64,000 bases of DNA, taken from assembly GCF_026241095.1 (NCBI RefSeq), contig NZ_JAPFGB010000001.1, forward strand, positions 186,001 to 250,000, in the 5' to 3' direction. The stretch is from Saccharopolyspora sp. NFXS83 (GTDB taxonomy: Bacteria > Actinomycetota > Actinomycetes > Mycobacteriales > Pseudonocardiaceae). Shown here piece by piece: positions 32,265-41,576 of the stretch; within the stretch, counting starts at the first letter, position 1; each line of letters opens with the position of its first letter. A program made the position numbers and the translations under genes. The notes below the pieces were generated by a model. The model was not told where the DNA came from, did no database searches, and saw only the letters and a list, made by a program, of their open reading frames with translations.

Positions 32265-33701
32265 ATGTCTCGCGTGGTAGGACGAATCGGCGCCCGTGGC
32301 ATCGCTGAGCTGCTCGGCACTTGGAACTCGGGCCGGGCCACGTCCACCGGCCTGCACCAAGCGGTGCGTCGGCTGGTGCTCGACGGCAGGCTCCCGCCCG
32401 GAACCCGGCTGCCCGCGGAACGCGAGTTCGCCGACGCGCTCGGTGTGAGCCGCACGCTCGTCGTGCGAGCGCTCGACCTGCTGCGGGAGGAAGGGTTCGC
32501 CGCGAGCAGGCAGGGTTCCGGCTCGTGGGTGCGGCTGCCCGGAGATCGGGCGAACACCGATCCCGGCGGCTGGCAGCCCGCGACCCCGGATCTGATCAAC
32601 CTCGCGCAGGCCACGCTGCCCGCGCCGCCGGAGCTCACCGAAGCGCTGGACCGGGCGCGCTGCCGGTTCCCGGAACACCTCGGCGGCCACGGCTACCAGG
32701 CGTTCGGCCTTCCCGAGCTGCGCGAACGCATCGCGGAGAGCCACACGCGACGCGGGCTGCCGACCTCGCCGCAGCAGATCCTCGTCACCAACGGCGCCCA
32801 GCACGGGTTCGCGCTGGTGCTGCGCGCGCTCGTGTCCCCAGGTGAACGGGTGCTGGTCGAGCACCCGACCTATCCGAACCCGTTGCAGGCCATTCGCGGC
32901 GTGGGGGCCGACGCGGTCGCGGTGCCGATGTTGGCGCAGGGGTGGGACCTCGACCTGATGGCGGCGACGTTGCAGCAGGCGATGCCGAAGCTGGCTTACC
33001 TGATCCCCGACTTCCAGAACCCCACCGGCATCCGGATGACCGCGCAGGACCGGGAACGGCTGGTCGCGGTGTTGCGCCGCACCCGCACCACGGCGGTCGT
33101 CGACGAGACCCTGATCGACCTGGACCTGACCGGCCGGACCCCGCCGCCACCGGTGGCGGCGTTCGGCGAGGACCGGGTGATCACGCTCGGGTCCGCGGGG
33201 AAGTCCTTCTGGGGCGGGCTGCGGCTCGGGTGGGTCCGGGCCTCGGAAGACCTGGTGCAGCGGTTGCTGCTGGACCGGGCCGCGGTGGACCTGGGCAGTC
33301 CCGTCCTGGAGCAGTTGCTGCTCGCCGAGCTGCTGGCCGACCCCGAACCGGTGCTGCGGCGGAGGCGAGCGCACGTGGCCGAGCTGCGGGAGGCGTTGAT
33401 CGCGGAGCTGGCCGAGCAGCTGCCCGCCTGGACGTTCCGGGTGCCTGACGGCGGCCTGGCGCTGTGGTGCGACCTGGGCGTCCCGGTGAGCAGCAGGCTC
33501 GCGGTCGCCGCCGAGCAGCACGGGCTGCGGCTGGTTCCGGGATCCCGCTTCGCGGTGCGGGGAACGATGGAGCGGTACCTGCGGCTCCCGTACACGCTGC
33601 CCGCGGATCAGCAGCGCGAGGCGGTGCGGCGGTTGGCGCTGGCGGCATCCGGATTCGACGGTGCGACCGACCCGTGCCCGTGGGACATGTCGATCAGCTG
33701 A
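32265..33701 (+). CDS. MocR/PdxR-type GntR regulator with aminotransferase domain
   Basis: This 478-residue protein starts at ATG 32265. Residues 25-95 form the GntR winged helix (AVRRLVLDGRLPPGTRLPAE, REFADALGVSRTLVVRALD). A linker leads to a fold-type I aminotransferase domain from about 130: LVTNGAQHGFALVL, YLIPDFQNPTGIRM, VDETLIDLDL and the PLP-lysine region LGSAGKSFWGGLRLGW. Such regulators sense pyridoxal phosphate or amino compounds and activate a neighbour. The adjacent divergent yczE gene and shared palindrome suggest that target. Confidence 0.9.
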   Translation: MSRVVGRIGARGIAELLGTWNSGRATSTGLHQAVRRLVLDGRLPPGTRLPAEREFADALGVSRTLVVRALDLLREEGFAASRQGSGSWVRLPGDRANTDPGGWQPATPDLINLAQATLPAPPELTEALDRARCRFPEHLGGHGYQAFGLPELRERIAESHTRRGLPTSPQQILVTNGAQHGFALVLRALVSPGERVLVEHPTYPNPLQAIRGVGADAVAVPMLAQGWDLDLMAATLQQAMPKLAYLIPDFQNPTGIRMTAQDRERLVAVLRRTRTTAVVDETLIDLDLTGRTPPPPVAAFGEDRVITLGSAGKSFWGGLRLGWVRASEDLVQRLLLDRAAVDLGSPVLEQLLLAELLADPEPVLRRRRAHVAELREALIAELAEQLPAWTFRVPDGGLALWCDLGVPVSSRLAVAAEQHGLRLVPGSRFAVRGTMERYLRLPYTLPADQQREAVRRLALAASGFDGATDPCPWDMSIS

Positions 33702-33948
33702 CCCGGACCGCCTTCCGGCACGGCCCCTCGTCGTGCCGGAAGGCGACCTCGGGTGTGGTCCCGGCGTCGCAGGGGCAGCGCGACACCGGGACCGGGGCGC
33801 TCGGACGGTGATCAGGACAGGTCAAGGTTCCTGTGCACGCATGCCGAGAGTTGCCCCCGATACCGGTCCTGCCGGGCGCAGTCGGCTGGACCGGAGACTG
33901 CGGTGGCGTGTTCGCACGGAGGCCCGCGGGCCGTGCGATTTGTTCGGA

Positions 33949-34884
33949 TCAGTCAGGTGAGGCGGACGGCTCGATCAGCGCGATACCGCGCAGCGCGATC
34001 GTTTCGACGTGGCCGCCCGCGGCCCGCACGGGGCCGGGCAGGCAGGGCTGCGTCGGCAGGATGGCGTGCATCCAGCGCAGGCCGTGACCCGGGCCGGTGG
34101 GTGCGGCGGTCGCGGTGGCGACGGGTGCCGCCGGTGGGCAGATCGGCGGCACCGGCTGCGGGGTCGACGTGGGCGGATGCCCGCGGTCGCCGCGCGCGTG
34201 GTTCGCCGGTGAGCCGCGGTCCTGGGTGGCGTGGTCGGTTCCGGTGCCTTCGGCGAAGTGCTGGGATTCCGCTGCGGCCGGCGCCGCCGCGGGCGCCGAC
34301 TGGGGCACGGGCTCGGAGAGGTGCGGTGCGGTCGGGTGCGGAGCTTCGGCGTGCTCGGAACGCCGTGGGGCGTCGAGCGCGGTGTCCGGGAGCCGCTCGG
34401 CCGGGCGTGGTGCGTCGGCGTCGGGTTCGGTGAGCGAGGACTCGACGGGACCGGGGACCTCGGGGTCGCCGACCGGGCCGAGCCGGGAGTGGACGTCGGA
34501 AGCGATGCCGCCGACGAGTTCGGCTACCTCGATCGGTCGTCCGGTGGCGTTCGCGGCGGGCGATTCGTCGTGGAGGGGCGCGGTGTCCGTCTCCGCGGCG
34601 GTGACCGCAGCGCTGCCGGCTTCCGCGGCGGCGGATTCCGGCTGGGGCGTCTCGATGGCAGCGCCGGGTTCCGGTTCCCCGGCGTCCACGGCCGGTGCCG
34701 TGACGGCGACCGCCAGGACCGTCGCGAGGTGCGTCTGCGGTGCGCTCGGTGCCGCCGTGGCGAGACCGGCTCCCAGCAGCCAGGCGCCGCCGGTGAGCCC
34801 GGCGACGGCGAGGCTCCGCGCGGTCCACGCGCGCAGGAGCGACCAGTGTCTGCGCTGCGCGCAGCTACCGGTCACCCTCACCAC
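33949..34884 (-). CDS. Secreted Ala/Pro-rich protein of unknown function
   Basis: The 311-residue product has an N-terminal signal sequence (basic QRRHWSLLRAWTAR, then SLAVAGLTGGAWLLGAGLATAAPS). The start is uncertain among GTG codons at 34884, 34881 and 34875. The body is Ala/Pro/Glu-rich, about residues 35-240, probably disordered and outside the membrane. The C-terminal 80 residues are more ordered, with QPVPPICPPAAPVATATAA, CLPGPVRAAGGHVETIALRG and IEPSASPD. No domain is recognised. It is divergent from the subtilisin gene, 194 bp away, which leaves open that it is a substrate or partner. Confidence 0.6.
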   Translation of the reverse strand: MVRVTGSCAQRRHWSLLRAWTARSLAVAGLTGGAWLLGAGLATAAPSAPQTHLATVLAVAVTAPAVDAGEPEPGAAIETPQPESAAAEAGSAAVTAAETDTAPLHDESPAANATGRPIEVAELVGGIASDVHSRLGPVGDPEVPGPVESSLTEPDADAPRPAERLPDTALDAPRRSEHAEAPHPTAPHLSEPVPQSAPAAAPAAAESQHFAEGTGTDHATQDRGSPANHARGDRGHPPTSTPQPVPPICPPAAPVATATAAPTGPGHGLRWMHAILPTQPCLPGPVRAAGGHVETIALRGIALIEPSASPD

Positions 34885-35078
34885 CGCCTGTCGGTCGGAT
34901 CGCGCCGAGCACGAGGGATCAATGGTCCCTCCGCCATAGGATGGGTGGCAGCCCTTCTCGGTATCAACCACCCGGATAGGCGGTGTCTTACCACCGGTTG
35001 CGGCGAATGTCCCTGGCTCGGTGCCACTGGCATGCCATCGGATTTCACCCGACAGCATGCCCCAAGTGGACGATCATA

Positions 35079-36230
35079 GTGACTGATCGCACAGTGTCCC
35101 GTGTGGATCCAACGGTGGGGACCAGCGTGACGCTCGCGGAGCTCGGTGCGCACTGGGCCCGCTACGGGCACGACCTGCAGGTGCACGATCCTGGTGGCCC
35201 GGGGGAATGCCTGGTCCGCCGGGGTGAGCTCATCGCCCCGCGCGGCTCGTTGGATCCGGCGCTGTCCCGGTTCCGGCGCTGGGTGGACCGCGTCGAGCAC
35301 GACGACGAACTGCAGCTGGCCCGCGTCCGGCTGCGGACCTCCGAGCGGGACCGCTGCATCGACATCGCGGGCGAGGTGCCGGAGGTCAGCGCCAACCACG
35401 TGCACGTCGGTTCGACGACGATGTTCGGCACCCCGGTGATGTTCGGGACCGGTGCTGATCCGGGACCGGCGGCACTCGTGGAGGAACCCGCCCGGCAGCG
35501 GTGGGACGTCACCGTCGCGGTGCTCGACACGGGGTGCGATCCACATCCGTGGTTCGCGGCCCGGGACTGGTTCGAAGCGGCGCCGGAGGTGCTCGACGCG
35601 GACGACGACAACGATCAGGACCGGCAGGCGGGGCACGGCACCTTCGTCTCGGGCGTGCTGCTGCGGCACGCTCCGGGCGTCACGATCCGGCCGCGCCGGG
35701 TGCTGTCCTCGCTGGGGTTCACCGATGACCTGACCGTCGTCGCCGGATTGCGGGCGCTGCGGCGGGAATCCGGTGCGCGAGGCGAACGAGCCGACGTGGT
35801 GCTGCTGACCGCCGGATGCCACACCGCGGGCGATCGGTGCCCGCCCGCGCTGCGCGCCGAGCTCGGGTGCTTCGGCGAGTCCGTGGTGGTGGCCGCCGCG
35901 GGCAACCACGGTTCGTCCCGCCCGTTCTGGCCCGCGGCGTTGCCGGAGGTGGTGGGTGTCGCGGCGGCGGGGGCGGACGGTGCTCTCGCCGGGTTCTCGA
36001 ACTCGGGCGGCTGGGTCGACGCGTGCGCGCCGGGGGTGGACGTGGTGAGCAGCCACGTCCGGCTGCTGCCGGGAACCGGTGGTGCCCGGCGGTACGGCTT
36101 CGCGCGCTGGAGCGGGACGTCGTTCGCCGCGCCGCAGGTCGCGGCTGGGGTGGCGACCGCCCTCCGGGATGGTCGCGATGTGCGGGAGGCAGCGCGGGCC
36201 GCCGTTCGGCGTTACCCGTTCGGGGGTTAA
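35079..36230 (+). CDS. S8 family (subtilisin-like) serine protease without signal peptide
   Basis: The start is uncertain; GTG 35079 is chosen because coding bias begins there, and no ribosome site is clear. The 383-residue protein has a non-catalytic N-terminal region (about 1-140, no hydrophobic signal). The catalytic triad follows: D150 (VAVLDTGCDP), H186 (GHGTFVSG) and S348 (SGTSFAAPQVA), with the oxyanion Asn in AAAGNHGS. Absence of a signal peptide and prodomain points to cytoplasmic action. It is followed 73 bp later by the ECF sigma, unknown and CHAT genes on the same strand, which suggests one operon. Confidence 0.85.
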   Translation: MTDRTVSRVDPTVGTSVTLAELGAHWARYGHDLQVHDPGGPGECLVRRGELIAPRGSLDPALSRFRRWVDRVEHDDELQLARVRLRTSERDRCIDIAGEVPEVSANHVHVGSTTMFGTPVMFGTGADPGPAALVEEPARQRWDVTVAVLDTGCDPHPWFAARDWFEAAPEVLDADDDNDQDRQAGHGTFVSGVLLRHAPGVTIRPRRVLSSLGFTDDLTVVAGLRALRRESGARGERADVVLLTAGCHTAGDRCPPALRAELGCFGESVVVAAAGNHGSSRPFWPAALPEVVGVAAAGADGALAGFSNSGGWVDACAPGVDVVSSHVRLLPGTGGARRYGFARWSGTSFAAPQVAAGVATALRDGRDVREAARAAVRRYPFGG

Positions 36231-36303
36231 TCGGCGCGCGATGAATCTGTTCGGGGTGCTCGCGCCTCTTACTCGTGACCCGATCATGAGGGGAGGGGGC
36301 GAG

Positions 36304-36897
36304 ATGCACGCCGTGCACGAGATCTCGGAGCCGGCCGGTGCGCCGGATCTGCTGGAACGCGCCGCGACCGGTGAGGCGGCGGCCTGGCGGGAGCTGGTGG
36401 ACCGCAACACCGCAGTGGTGTGGGCGGCGGCCAGGGCGTATTCGCCGACGGCGGCCGACGCGGAGGACGTGTGCCAGGTGACCTGGTTGTCGCTGGCTGA
36501 GAACCTCGGCAACCTGCGCGATCCACGGGCCTTGCCGGGCTGGCTGGCCACGACCGCGCGGCGGGAGGCGGTGCGGTTGTCGAAGGCCCGGCACCGGGAG
36601 TCGCCGGTCGACTGGGACACCGGCATGTTCGACATTCCCGATCACGCCGATGGCCCGGAGGTGAGCGCGTTGCGCTCGGTCGCGGTGTCCCGGATGTGGC
36701 AGGCGTTCGCCGGGATGTCCCGGCGCTGCCAGCAGTTGCTGCGCGTGGTGGCGGTGGCCCCGGACGCCAGCTACGCGCAGGTGAGCCAGGCGCTCGGCAT
36801 GCCGAGGGGCAGCATCGGCCCGAAGAAGGGCCGCTGCCTCGCCGCGTTGCGGGAGCGCTTGGCCACCGGCGGGTACGTCGAGGAGGCCGCGGGATGA
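36304..36897 (+). CDS. ECF-type RNA polymerase sigma factor
   Basis: The start at ATG 36304 is chosen for GGGGAGGGGGCGAG just upstream; ATG 36289 is also possible. The 197-residue protein has sigma-2 (ELVDRNTAVVWAAARAYS, AEDVCQVTWLSLAENLGNLR, LPGWLATTARREAVRL) and sigma-4 regions (MSRRCQQLLRVVAVAPDASY, QALGMPRGSIGPKKGRCL). It overlaps the next gene by ATGA. No standard anti-sigma gene is adjacent. Confidence 0.88.
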   Translation: MHAVHEISEPAGAPDLLERAATGEAAAWRELVDRNTAVVWAAARAYSPTAADAEDVCQVTWLSLAENLGNLRDPRALPGWLATTARREAVRLSKARHRESPVDWDTGMFDIPDHADGPEVSALRSVAVSRMWQAFAGMSRRCQQLLRVVAVAPDASYAQVSQALGMPRGSIGPKKGRCLAALRERLATGGYVEEAAG

Positions 36898-37382
36898 GCC
36901 CGCGCATGCCCGCCGAGCTGCGCGTGCTGCGCGACCTGTTCCAGCTCTGCGATCCCCCACCGGGGCAGGTCCGCACCGCGGCGTACGCGGCGGCGGGGCT
37001 GGCGCGCGGTCGGTCGGACGCGGCGGCGCTGGAGCTGGTCGGCGACTCGGCTGACGCGCCCGCCCCGGTGCGGTCGTCCGCGTCCGGGACGGGTGAGCCG
37101 GAGCCGCGGGTGCTGACGTTCCTGATGCCGGGCCGGATCGTGGAGCTGGACCTGGTGCCGATGGTGCAGGGGTTGTTCCGGGCCTCCGGCATGGTGATCA
37201 GCCGATCCGGCCAGGGGCGGCCGGAGGGTAACGTGCTGCTGCGTCATCCCGGTGGCGAGTGCGTCGCGGAACTCGACCGGTTCGGCGCGTTCCGCGCGAC
37301 CGACGTTCCGGCAGGTCCGCTGGGCGTGGTGTTCCGGCAGGTGGGCTCCGCGCCCGCCGTGGCGGATTGGCTGGTCTGTTGA
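36894..37382 (+). CDS. ECF-associated 162-aa protein (beta-sandwich-like)
   Basis: It starts at ATG 36894 (ATGA overlap) and its stop overlaps the TTG start of the CHAT gene (TTGA). The N-terminus is helical (LRVLRDLFQLCDPPPGQVRTAA, AALELVGDSADA). The C-terminal part (PRVLTFLMPGRIVELDLV, then NVLLRHPGGECVAELDRFG, ATDVPAGPLGVVFR) resembles a carboxypeptidase-regulatory-like beta sandwich. I recognise the pattern as recurring between ECF sigma and CHAT genes in actinobacteria, but no function is established. It may control the sigma factor or adapt it to the CHAT protein. Confidence 0.65.
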   Translation: MSPRMPAELRVLRDLFQLCDPPPGQVRTAAYAAAGLARGRSDAAALELVGDSADAPAPVRSSASGTGEPEPRVLTFLMPGRIVELDLVPMVQGLFRASGMVISRSGQGRPEGNVLLRHPGGECVAELDRFGAFRATDVPAGPLGVVFRQVGSAPAVADWLVC

Positions 37383-40003
37383 GCGCCGGGGCGGTGCTGG
37401 CGCCGGTCGCGGACCCGATCTCGGTCGCCGTGCGCTGGCGGGAGCAGGTGGGCGCCGATCCGGACGGCGCGGTTCGGGCCGCGGAGCACTGGCTCGCGCA
37501 CGCCGGGGATCGCGAGCTGCGGGTGTTGGCGCGGCACATCTGCGCGCTGGCCGCCGTGGAGCAGGGGCGGTCCGCGGAGGCGCGGCAGCACGTGCGTCTC
37601 GCGTTGTCGGCGGCACGGAGCGCGCGGCTCTCGGAGCGGGCCGCGCAGGTGCTGCTGACCTCGGCCTGGATCGAGCTGAACCGGGGCGACCCGGACACCG
37701 CGTGGCGGCAGCTGGCGGAGGCGGCGGAGCAGCTCACCGGGCTGGACGCGGTCCGGGCGGAGTGCCTGCGCGGAGTGCTGCTGTGCCACCAGGACCTCCT
37801 GGCGGAGGCGGAGGTGGCGCTCTCCGCGGCGTTACCGCGGTTGCTCGAGGAGCGCGACCACCAGTGGGCCGCGAACGCTTACGTCGCACGAGGCTTGGCG
37901 CACCTCTACCGCAACGGTCTGAACTCGGCGGAGTCCGACCTCGCCGCGGCGGAGCAGCTGTTCGGTGCCGACGGCCGGGACGGCCGTGCCGCGCTGTGCA
38001 GGCACAACCGGGGCTGCGTGGCGTTGCGAGCCGGGGATCTGCCCCGCGCGTTGCGGCTGTTCGACGAGGCGCGGGCGGCGGGGGTCGATCCCGACGAGCA
38101 CCCGGAGGTCCGCATCGACCGGGCCGAAGCGCTGGCCGAGGCGGGGCTGCACGAGCAGGCCAGGGGCGAACTGCACCGGGCCGCGGACCGGTTGCGGCGA
38201 CTCGGCAGGGAGGCGCGGCTCGGTGACACCTGGCTGACGCTCGCCGGATGTGCGCTGCGCGCGGGTGCGCCGGAAGCGGCGATCGGTCCGGCGCGGCGCG
38301 CGGCCAGGTTGTTCCGCTCGCAGCGGCGGCGCTCGTGGGCCGCGCTGGCGGTCGCCACCGAGTGCCAGGCGAGGCTGCGGGTGGGGCAGGTGTCGCGGTA
38401 TTCGCTGGCCGCGGCGAAGCGGGCGGGCCACGCGTGCGCGGCGCACGGCTGGACCACGGCCGCCGCCGAGCTGTGGCTCACCGCGGGGCGCGCAGCGACC
38501 CGGCTGGGCAGGCGGGTCACGGGGCGCACCTTGCTGGAACTGGCCGCGACCGGACGTGGCCAGGTTCCGGGTTCCACCCGGCAGCTGGCCGTGGGCTGGT
38601 TGGGGGAGGCGCTGCTCGCGGCCGACGCGGGCGACGACGGCAGGCTGTTCGACAGCTGCCGCCACGGGCTGCGCGCGGTGGAGACCTACGCGAGCGGGAT
38701 CGCCGCTTGGGAACCGCGGATCGAGGCGTTCGGCCTCGCCGAGGAGCTCGGTGGGGTCGCGATCGGCGCGGCCCTGCGCTCGGAGGATCCGCGGCTGGTG
38801 CTGCGCTGGGTCGAGCGGTACCGGCTCGGGTCGGCGCATCGCCGAGCGGTGCGTCCGCCCGACGATCCCGAGCTGGGCTCGGCCCTGGTCCGGTTGCGCT
38901 CGGCGGTGTCCGGCGCGACCGCGGCCGACGGTTCCAGGCTGCGGACCGCGCTGTCCGAGATCGGCGTCCTGGAACGGCAGGTGCGGGATCGGGCGCTGCT
39001 GGTCGCCGGCGGCTCGGCGGGCGAGGCGCAGGTGGCCGGAGTCGACGAGGTGCTGAGCGCGTTGGGCGACGACGTGCTGCTCAGCCTGTTCGCGCACGAC
39101 GGGGAGCTGCACGCGGTCTCCGTCGTCGACGGCCGGCCGCGGCTGCACGACCTCGGGCCCGAGGCGACGGCGGTGCTCGAAACCCAGCGGTTGCGGTACC
39201 TGCTGGCGCGGCAGGCCGAGTCGGGTGATGGGCGGGTCGGCGCGGTCTACGCGGGTGGTGCCGCCGAGGCGGCGGCAGCCGTGCAGCGGCAACTGCTGGC
39301 TCCGGTGGCCGCGGCGCTGCCTCCGGGGAAGCGACTGGTGGTGGTGCCGACCGGACCGCTGCACGCGGTGCCGTGGGCCGCGTTGCCCGCCTGCCGGGGC
39401 CGGGGCGTGACGGTGGCGCCGTCGTTGCGGACCTGGCTGCGCGGCCGGGCGGATGCCGGGCTGGAACGGTCTCCCGGCGAACCGGTGTGGGTGTCCGGTC
39501 CAGGGCTGGAACACGCCGAGCGCGAGGTCGCGGCCTTGCACGAGGCAGGAGGCGGGCGCTTGCTGTCGGGGGAGGACGCCCGCGCGGAGCGGGTGCTGGA
39601 CGCGGTGGACGGAGCCCGGATCGCGCACATCGCCGCGCACGGCCGGTTCCGGGATGACCAGCCGTTGCTGTCGTGCTTGGACCTCGCGGACGGTCCGCTC
39701 TACGGGTACGACCTGGACCGGTTGCGACGTGGACCGCGCATCGTGGTGCTCTCGGCGTGCGAAGCGGGGCGTTCGGTGGTCGGCCGCGCCGGCCAGCTCA
39801 CCGGCCTGGCCGCCACCCTGCTCGGGCGCGGCACGGCGACGGTGATCGCCAGCGTCGTCCCGGTGCCCGACGAGCGCACCGCGGACGTGATGCTCGCGCT
39901 GCACTCCCTGCTGCGCAGCGGTGCGCCGCCGGCCGAAGCCCTCGCCACGGCCCAAAGCACCCACGGCGAATCAGGTTTCCTCTGCCTGGGATACGGAGGC
40001 TGA
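37379..40003 (+). CDS. TPR-CHAT protein (caspase-like protease domain)
   Basis: The 874-residue protein begins at TTG 37379. Residues about 20-500 are TPR-like helical repeats (for example GDPDTAWRQLAEAAEQLTGL and LAHLYRNGLNSAESDL). The C-terminal CHAT domain (about 580-870) carries the expected dyad: H754 (IAHIAAHGRF) and C794 (VVLSACEAGRS), plus PLHAVPWAAL and RGTATVIASVVPVPD. CHAT proteases are caspase relatives activated by partner sensors. Position behind the sigma, adaptor and subtilisin genes makes a four-gene signalling or death module plausible. The substrate is unknown. Confidence 0.85.
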   Translation: MSAGAVLAPVADPISVAVRWREQVGADPDGAVRAAEHWLAHAGDRELRVLARHICALAAVEQGRSAEARQHVRLALSAARSARLSERAAQVLLTSAWIELNRGDPDTAWRQLAEAAEQLTGLDAVRAECLRGVLLCHQDLLAEAEVALSAALPRLLEERDHQWAANAYVARGLAHLYRNGLNSAESDLAAAEQLFGADGRDGRAALCRHNRGCVALRAGDLPRALRLFDEARAAGVDPDEHPEVRIDRAEALAEAGLHEQARGELHRAADRLRRLGREARLGDTWLTLAGCALRAGAPEAAIGPARRAARLFRSQRRRSWAALAVATECQARLRVGQVSRYSLAAAKRAGHACAAHGWTTAAAELWLTAGRAATRLGRRVTGRTLLELAATGRGQVPGSTRQLAVGWLGEALLAADAGDDGRLFDSCRHGLRAVETYASGIAAWEPRIEAFGLAEELGGVAIGAALRSEDPRLVLRWVERYRLGSAHRRAVRPPDDPELGSALVRLRSAVSGATAADGSRLRTALSEIGVLERQVRDRALLVAGGSAGEAQVAGVDEVLSALGDDVLLSLFAHDGELHAVSVVDGRPRLHDLGPEATAVLETQRLRYLLARQAESGDGRVGAVYAGGAAEAAAAVQRQLLAPVAAALPPGKRLVVVPTGPLHAVPWAALPACRGRGVTVAPSLRTWLRGRADAGLERSPGEPVWVSGPGLEHAEREVAALHEAGGGRLLSGEDARAERVLDAVDGARIAHIAAHGRFRDDQPLLSCLDLADGPLYGYDLDRLRRGPRIVVLSACEAGRSVVGRAGQLTGLAATLLGRGTATVIASVVPVPDERTADVMLALHSLLRSGAPPAEALATAQSTHGESGFLCLGYGG

Positions 40004-40220
40004 CCCGACACCCCGAAACGACCGGGGCCGCTCGGCCGATCGTGTCAGCGGCGAAGCCGCTGAGCAGCGACCCTCGACACCGGCACCGCCGCGGGTTCTC
40101 AGTGGTCTTGTCGCGAGGACGGCAAGTGCGCGCGTGGCGGATCACCACTCGAAGCAGTGGTCCCGCAGCGAGGAGACCACTGAGATTCCGCCACCAGAGC
40201 GGCAGAAGGAAGGGAGCCCC

Positions 40221-41393
40221 TCAGGCGAGCCCGTGCAAGCGGCGGATCGCTTCGTCCAGCACTTCGTCCTGCTTGCAGAACGCGAAGCGCACCAGGTGTC
40301 GCACCGGTTCCGGGTCGTCGCAGAAAACCTGCACGGGAATCGCCGCGACGCCGACCCGCTCCGGCAGCGCCCGGCACAGCTCGGCGCCGTCGGTGAAGCC
40401 GAGCGGCCGGACGTCCGCGCAGATGAAGTAGGTGCCTTCGGAGGCCAGCACGTCCAGGCCGGCCTCGGCGAGGCCCTTGGACAGCCGGTCCCGCTTGCGC
40501 TGCAGGTCGTCGCGCAGGCCCCGGACCCAGTCCAGTTCGTTGCGCAGCGCGTGCGCCACGGCGGGCTGGAACGGGGCACCGCCGACGAAGGTGAGGAACT
40601 GCTTCGCGGCGCGGATCGCACCGATGAGCTCCTCGGGTCCGCACGCCCAGCCGATCTTCCAGCCGGTGGCGCTGAAGCTCTTGCCGACGCTGGAGATCGT
40701 CACGGTGCGCTCGGCCATGCCCGGCAGCGTGGCCAGCGGGGTGTGCGCCCGCCCGTCGAAGAGCAGGTGCTCGTAGACCTCGTCGGTGATGGCGATCAGG
40801 TCGTGCTCGCGGCAGACCTCGGCGATCGCGTTGAGCTCGGCATCGGTGAGCACCGTGCCGGTGGGGTTGTGCGGCGAGTTCAGCACCAGCGCGCGGGTCC
40901 GCGGTCCCGCGGCGGCGGCGCGCAGGGCGTCCAGGTCCAGCTCGAACCGGTGCTCGGGTCCTTGCCGGAGCCCGACGGTGCGGCGCACCCCGCCTGCCAT
41001 GGCGACGGCCACCGGGTACGAGTCGTAGTAGGGCTCGATGAGCACGACCTCGTCGCCCGGTTCCAGCAGCGCCAGCATCGAGGCGGTGATGGCCTCGGTG
41101 GCGCCGACGGTCACCAGGATCTCGCCGTCCGGGTCGTGCTCGATCCCGTAGTGCGCCTGCCGGTGCTCGGAGATCGCGGCGCGCAGATCCGGTTCGCCCG
41201 CGCCGGGCGGGTACTGGTTGACCCCGTCGGCGATCGCCTGCTGCGCGGCTCGGAGCATGCCCGCGGGGCCGTCGGTGTCGGGGAAGCCTTGCCCGAGGTT
41301 GACCGCTCCGGTCTTGCGGGCCAGCTCGGTGATCTCGGCGAAGATCGTCGACGTGAACGGGCGCAACCGGGAGGTGAGGGCGGGAGTACGCAC
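40221..41393 (-). CDS. dapC: PLP-dependent aminotransferase, DapC-like
   Basis: The 390-residue protein starts at GTG 41393. Fold-type I motifs are NLGQGFPDTDGP, NQYPPGAGEPDLRAA, VTVGATEAITASML, NSPHNPTGTVLT, ITDEVYEHLLFD and the PLP-lysine SSVGKSFSATGWKIGW. The closest family I recall is N-succinyldiaminopimelate aminotransferase (mycobacterial Rv0858c), which makes the lysine and peptidoglycan precursor. Relatives act on methionine or kynurenine, so the substrate is inferred. It stands alone, divergent from the DUF445 gene. Confidence 0.78.
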   Translation of the reverse strand: MRTPALTSRLRPFTSTIFAEITELARKTGAVNLGQGFPDTDGPAGMLRAAQQAIADGVNQYPPGAGEPDLRAAISEHRQAHYGIEHDPDGEILVTVGATEAITASMLALLEPGDEVVLIEPYYDSYPVAVAMAGGVRRTVGLRQGPEHRFELDLDALRAAAAGPRTRALVLNSPHNPTGTVLTDAELNAIAEVCREHDLIAITDEVYEHLLFDGRAHTPLATLPGMAERTVTISSVGKSFSATGWKIGWACGPEELIGAIRAAKQFLTFVGGAPFQPAVAHALRNELDWVRGLRDDLQRKRDRLSKGLAEAGLDVLASEGTYFICADVRPLGFTDGAELCRALPERVGVAAIPVQVFCDDPEPVRHLVRFAFCKQDEVLDEAIRRLHGLA

Positions 41394-41576
41394 GGCTGGA
41401 ACCCTACCGGCATTTTTCGATCTTGTTCGGTTCGGCGGAACGACCGCAGGACGGAGCTGCGCGACGCGATCGCGGGCCGGCGGCGCACCGTGCGCGGGCC
41501 GCGACGAACGGTCACCGGGGGACGTTTCCGGCACGATCCCACCGGTGGTCCCGCTCGCTGCTGCAACAATCGTGGC

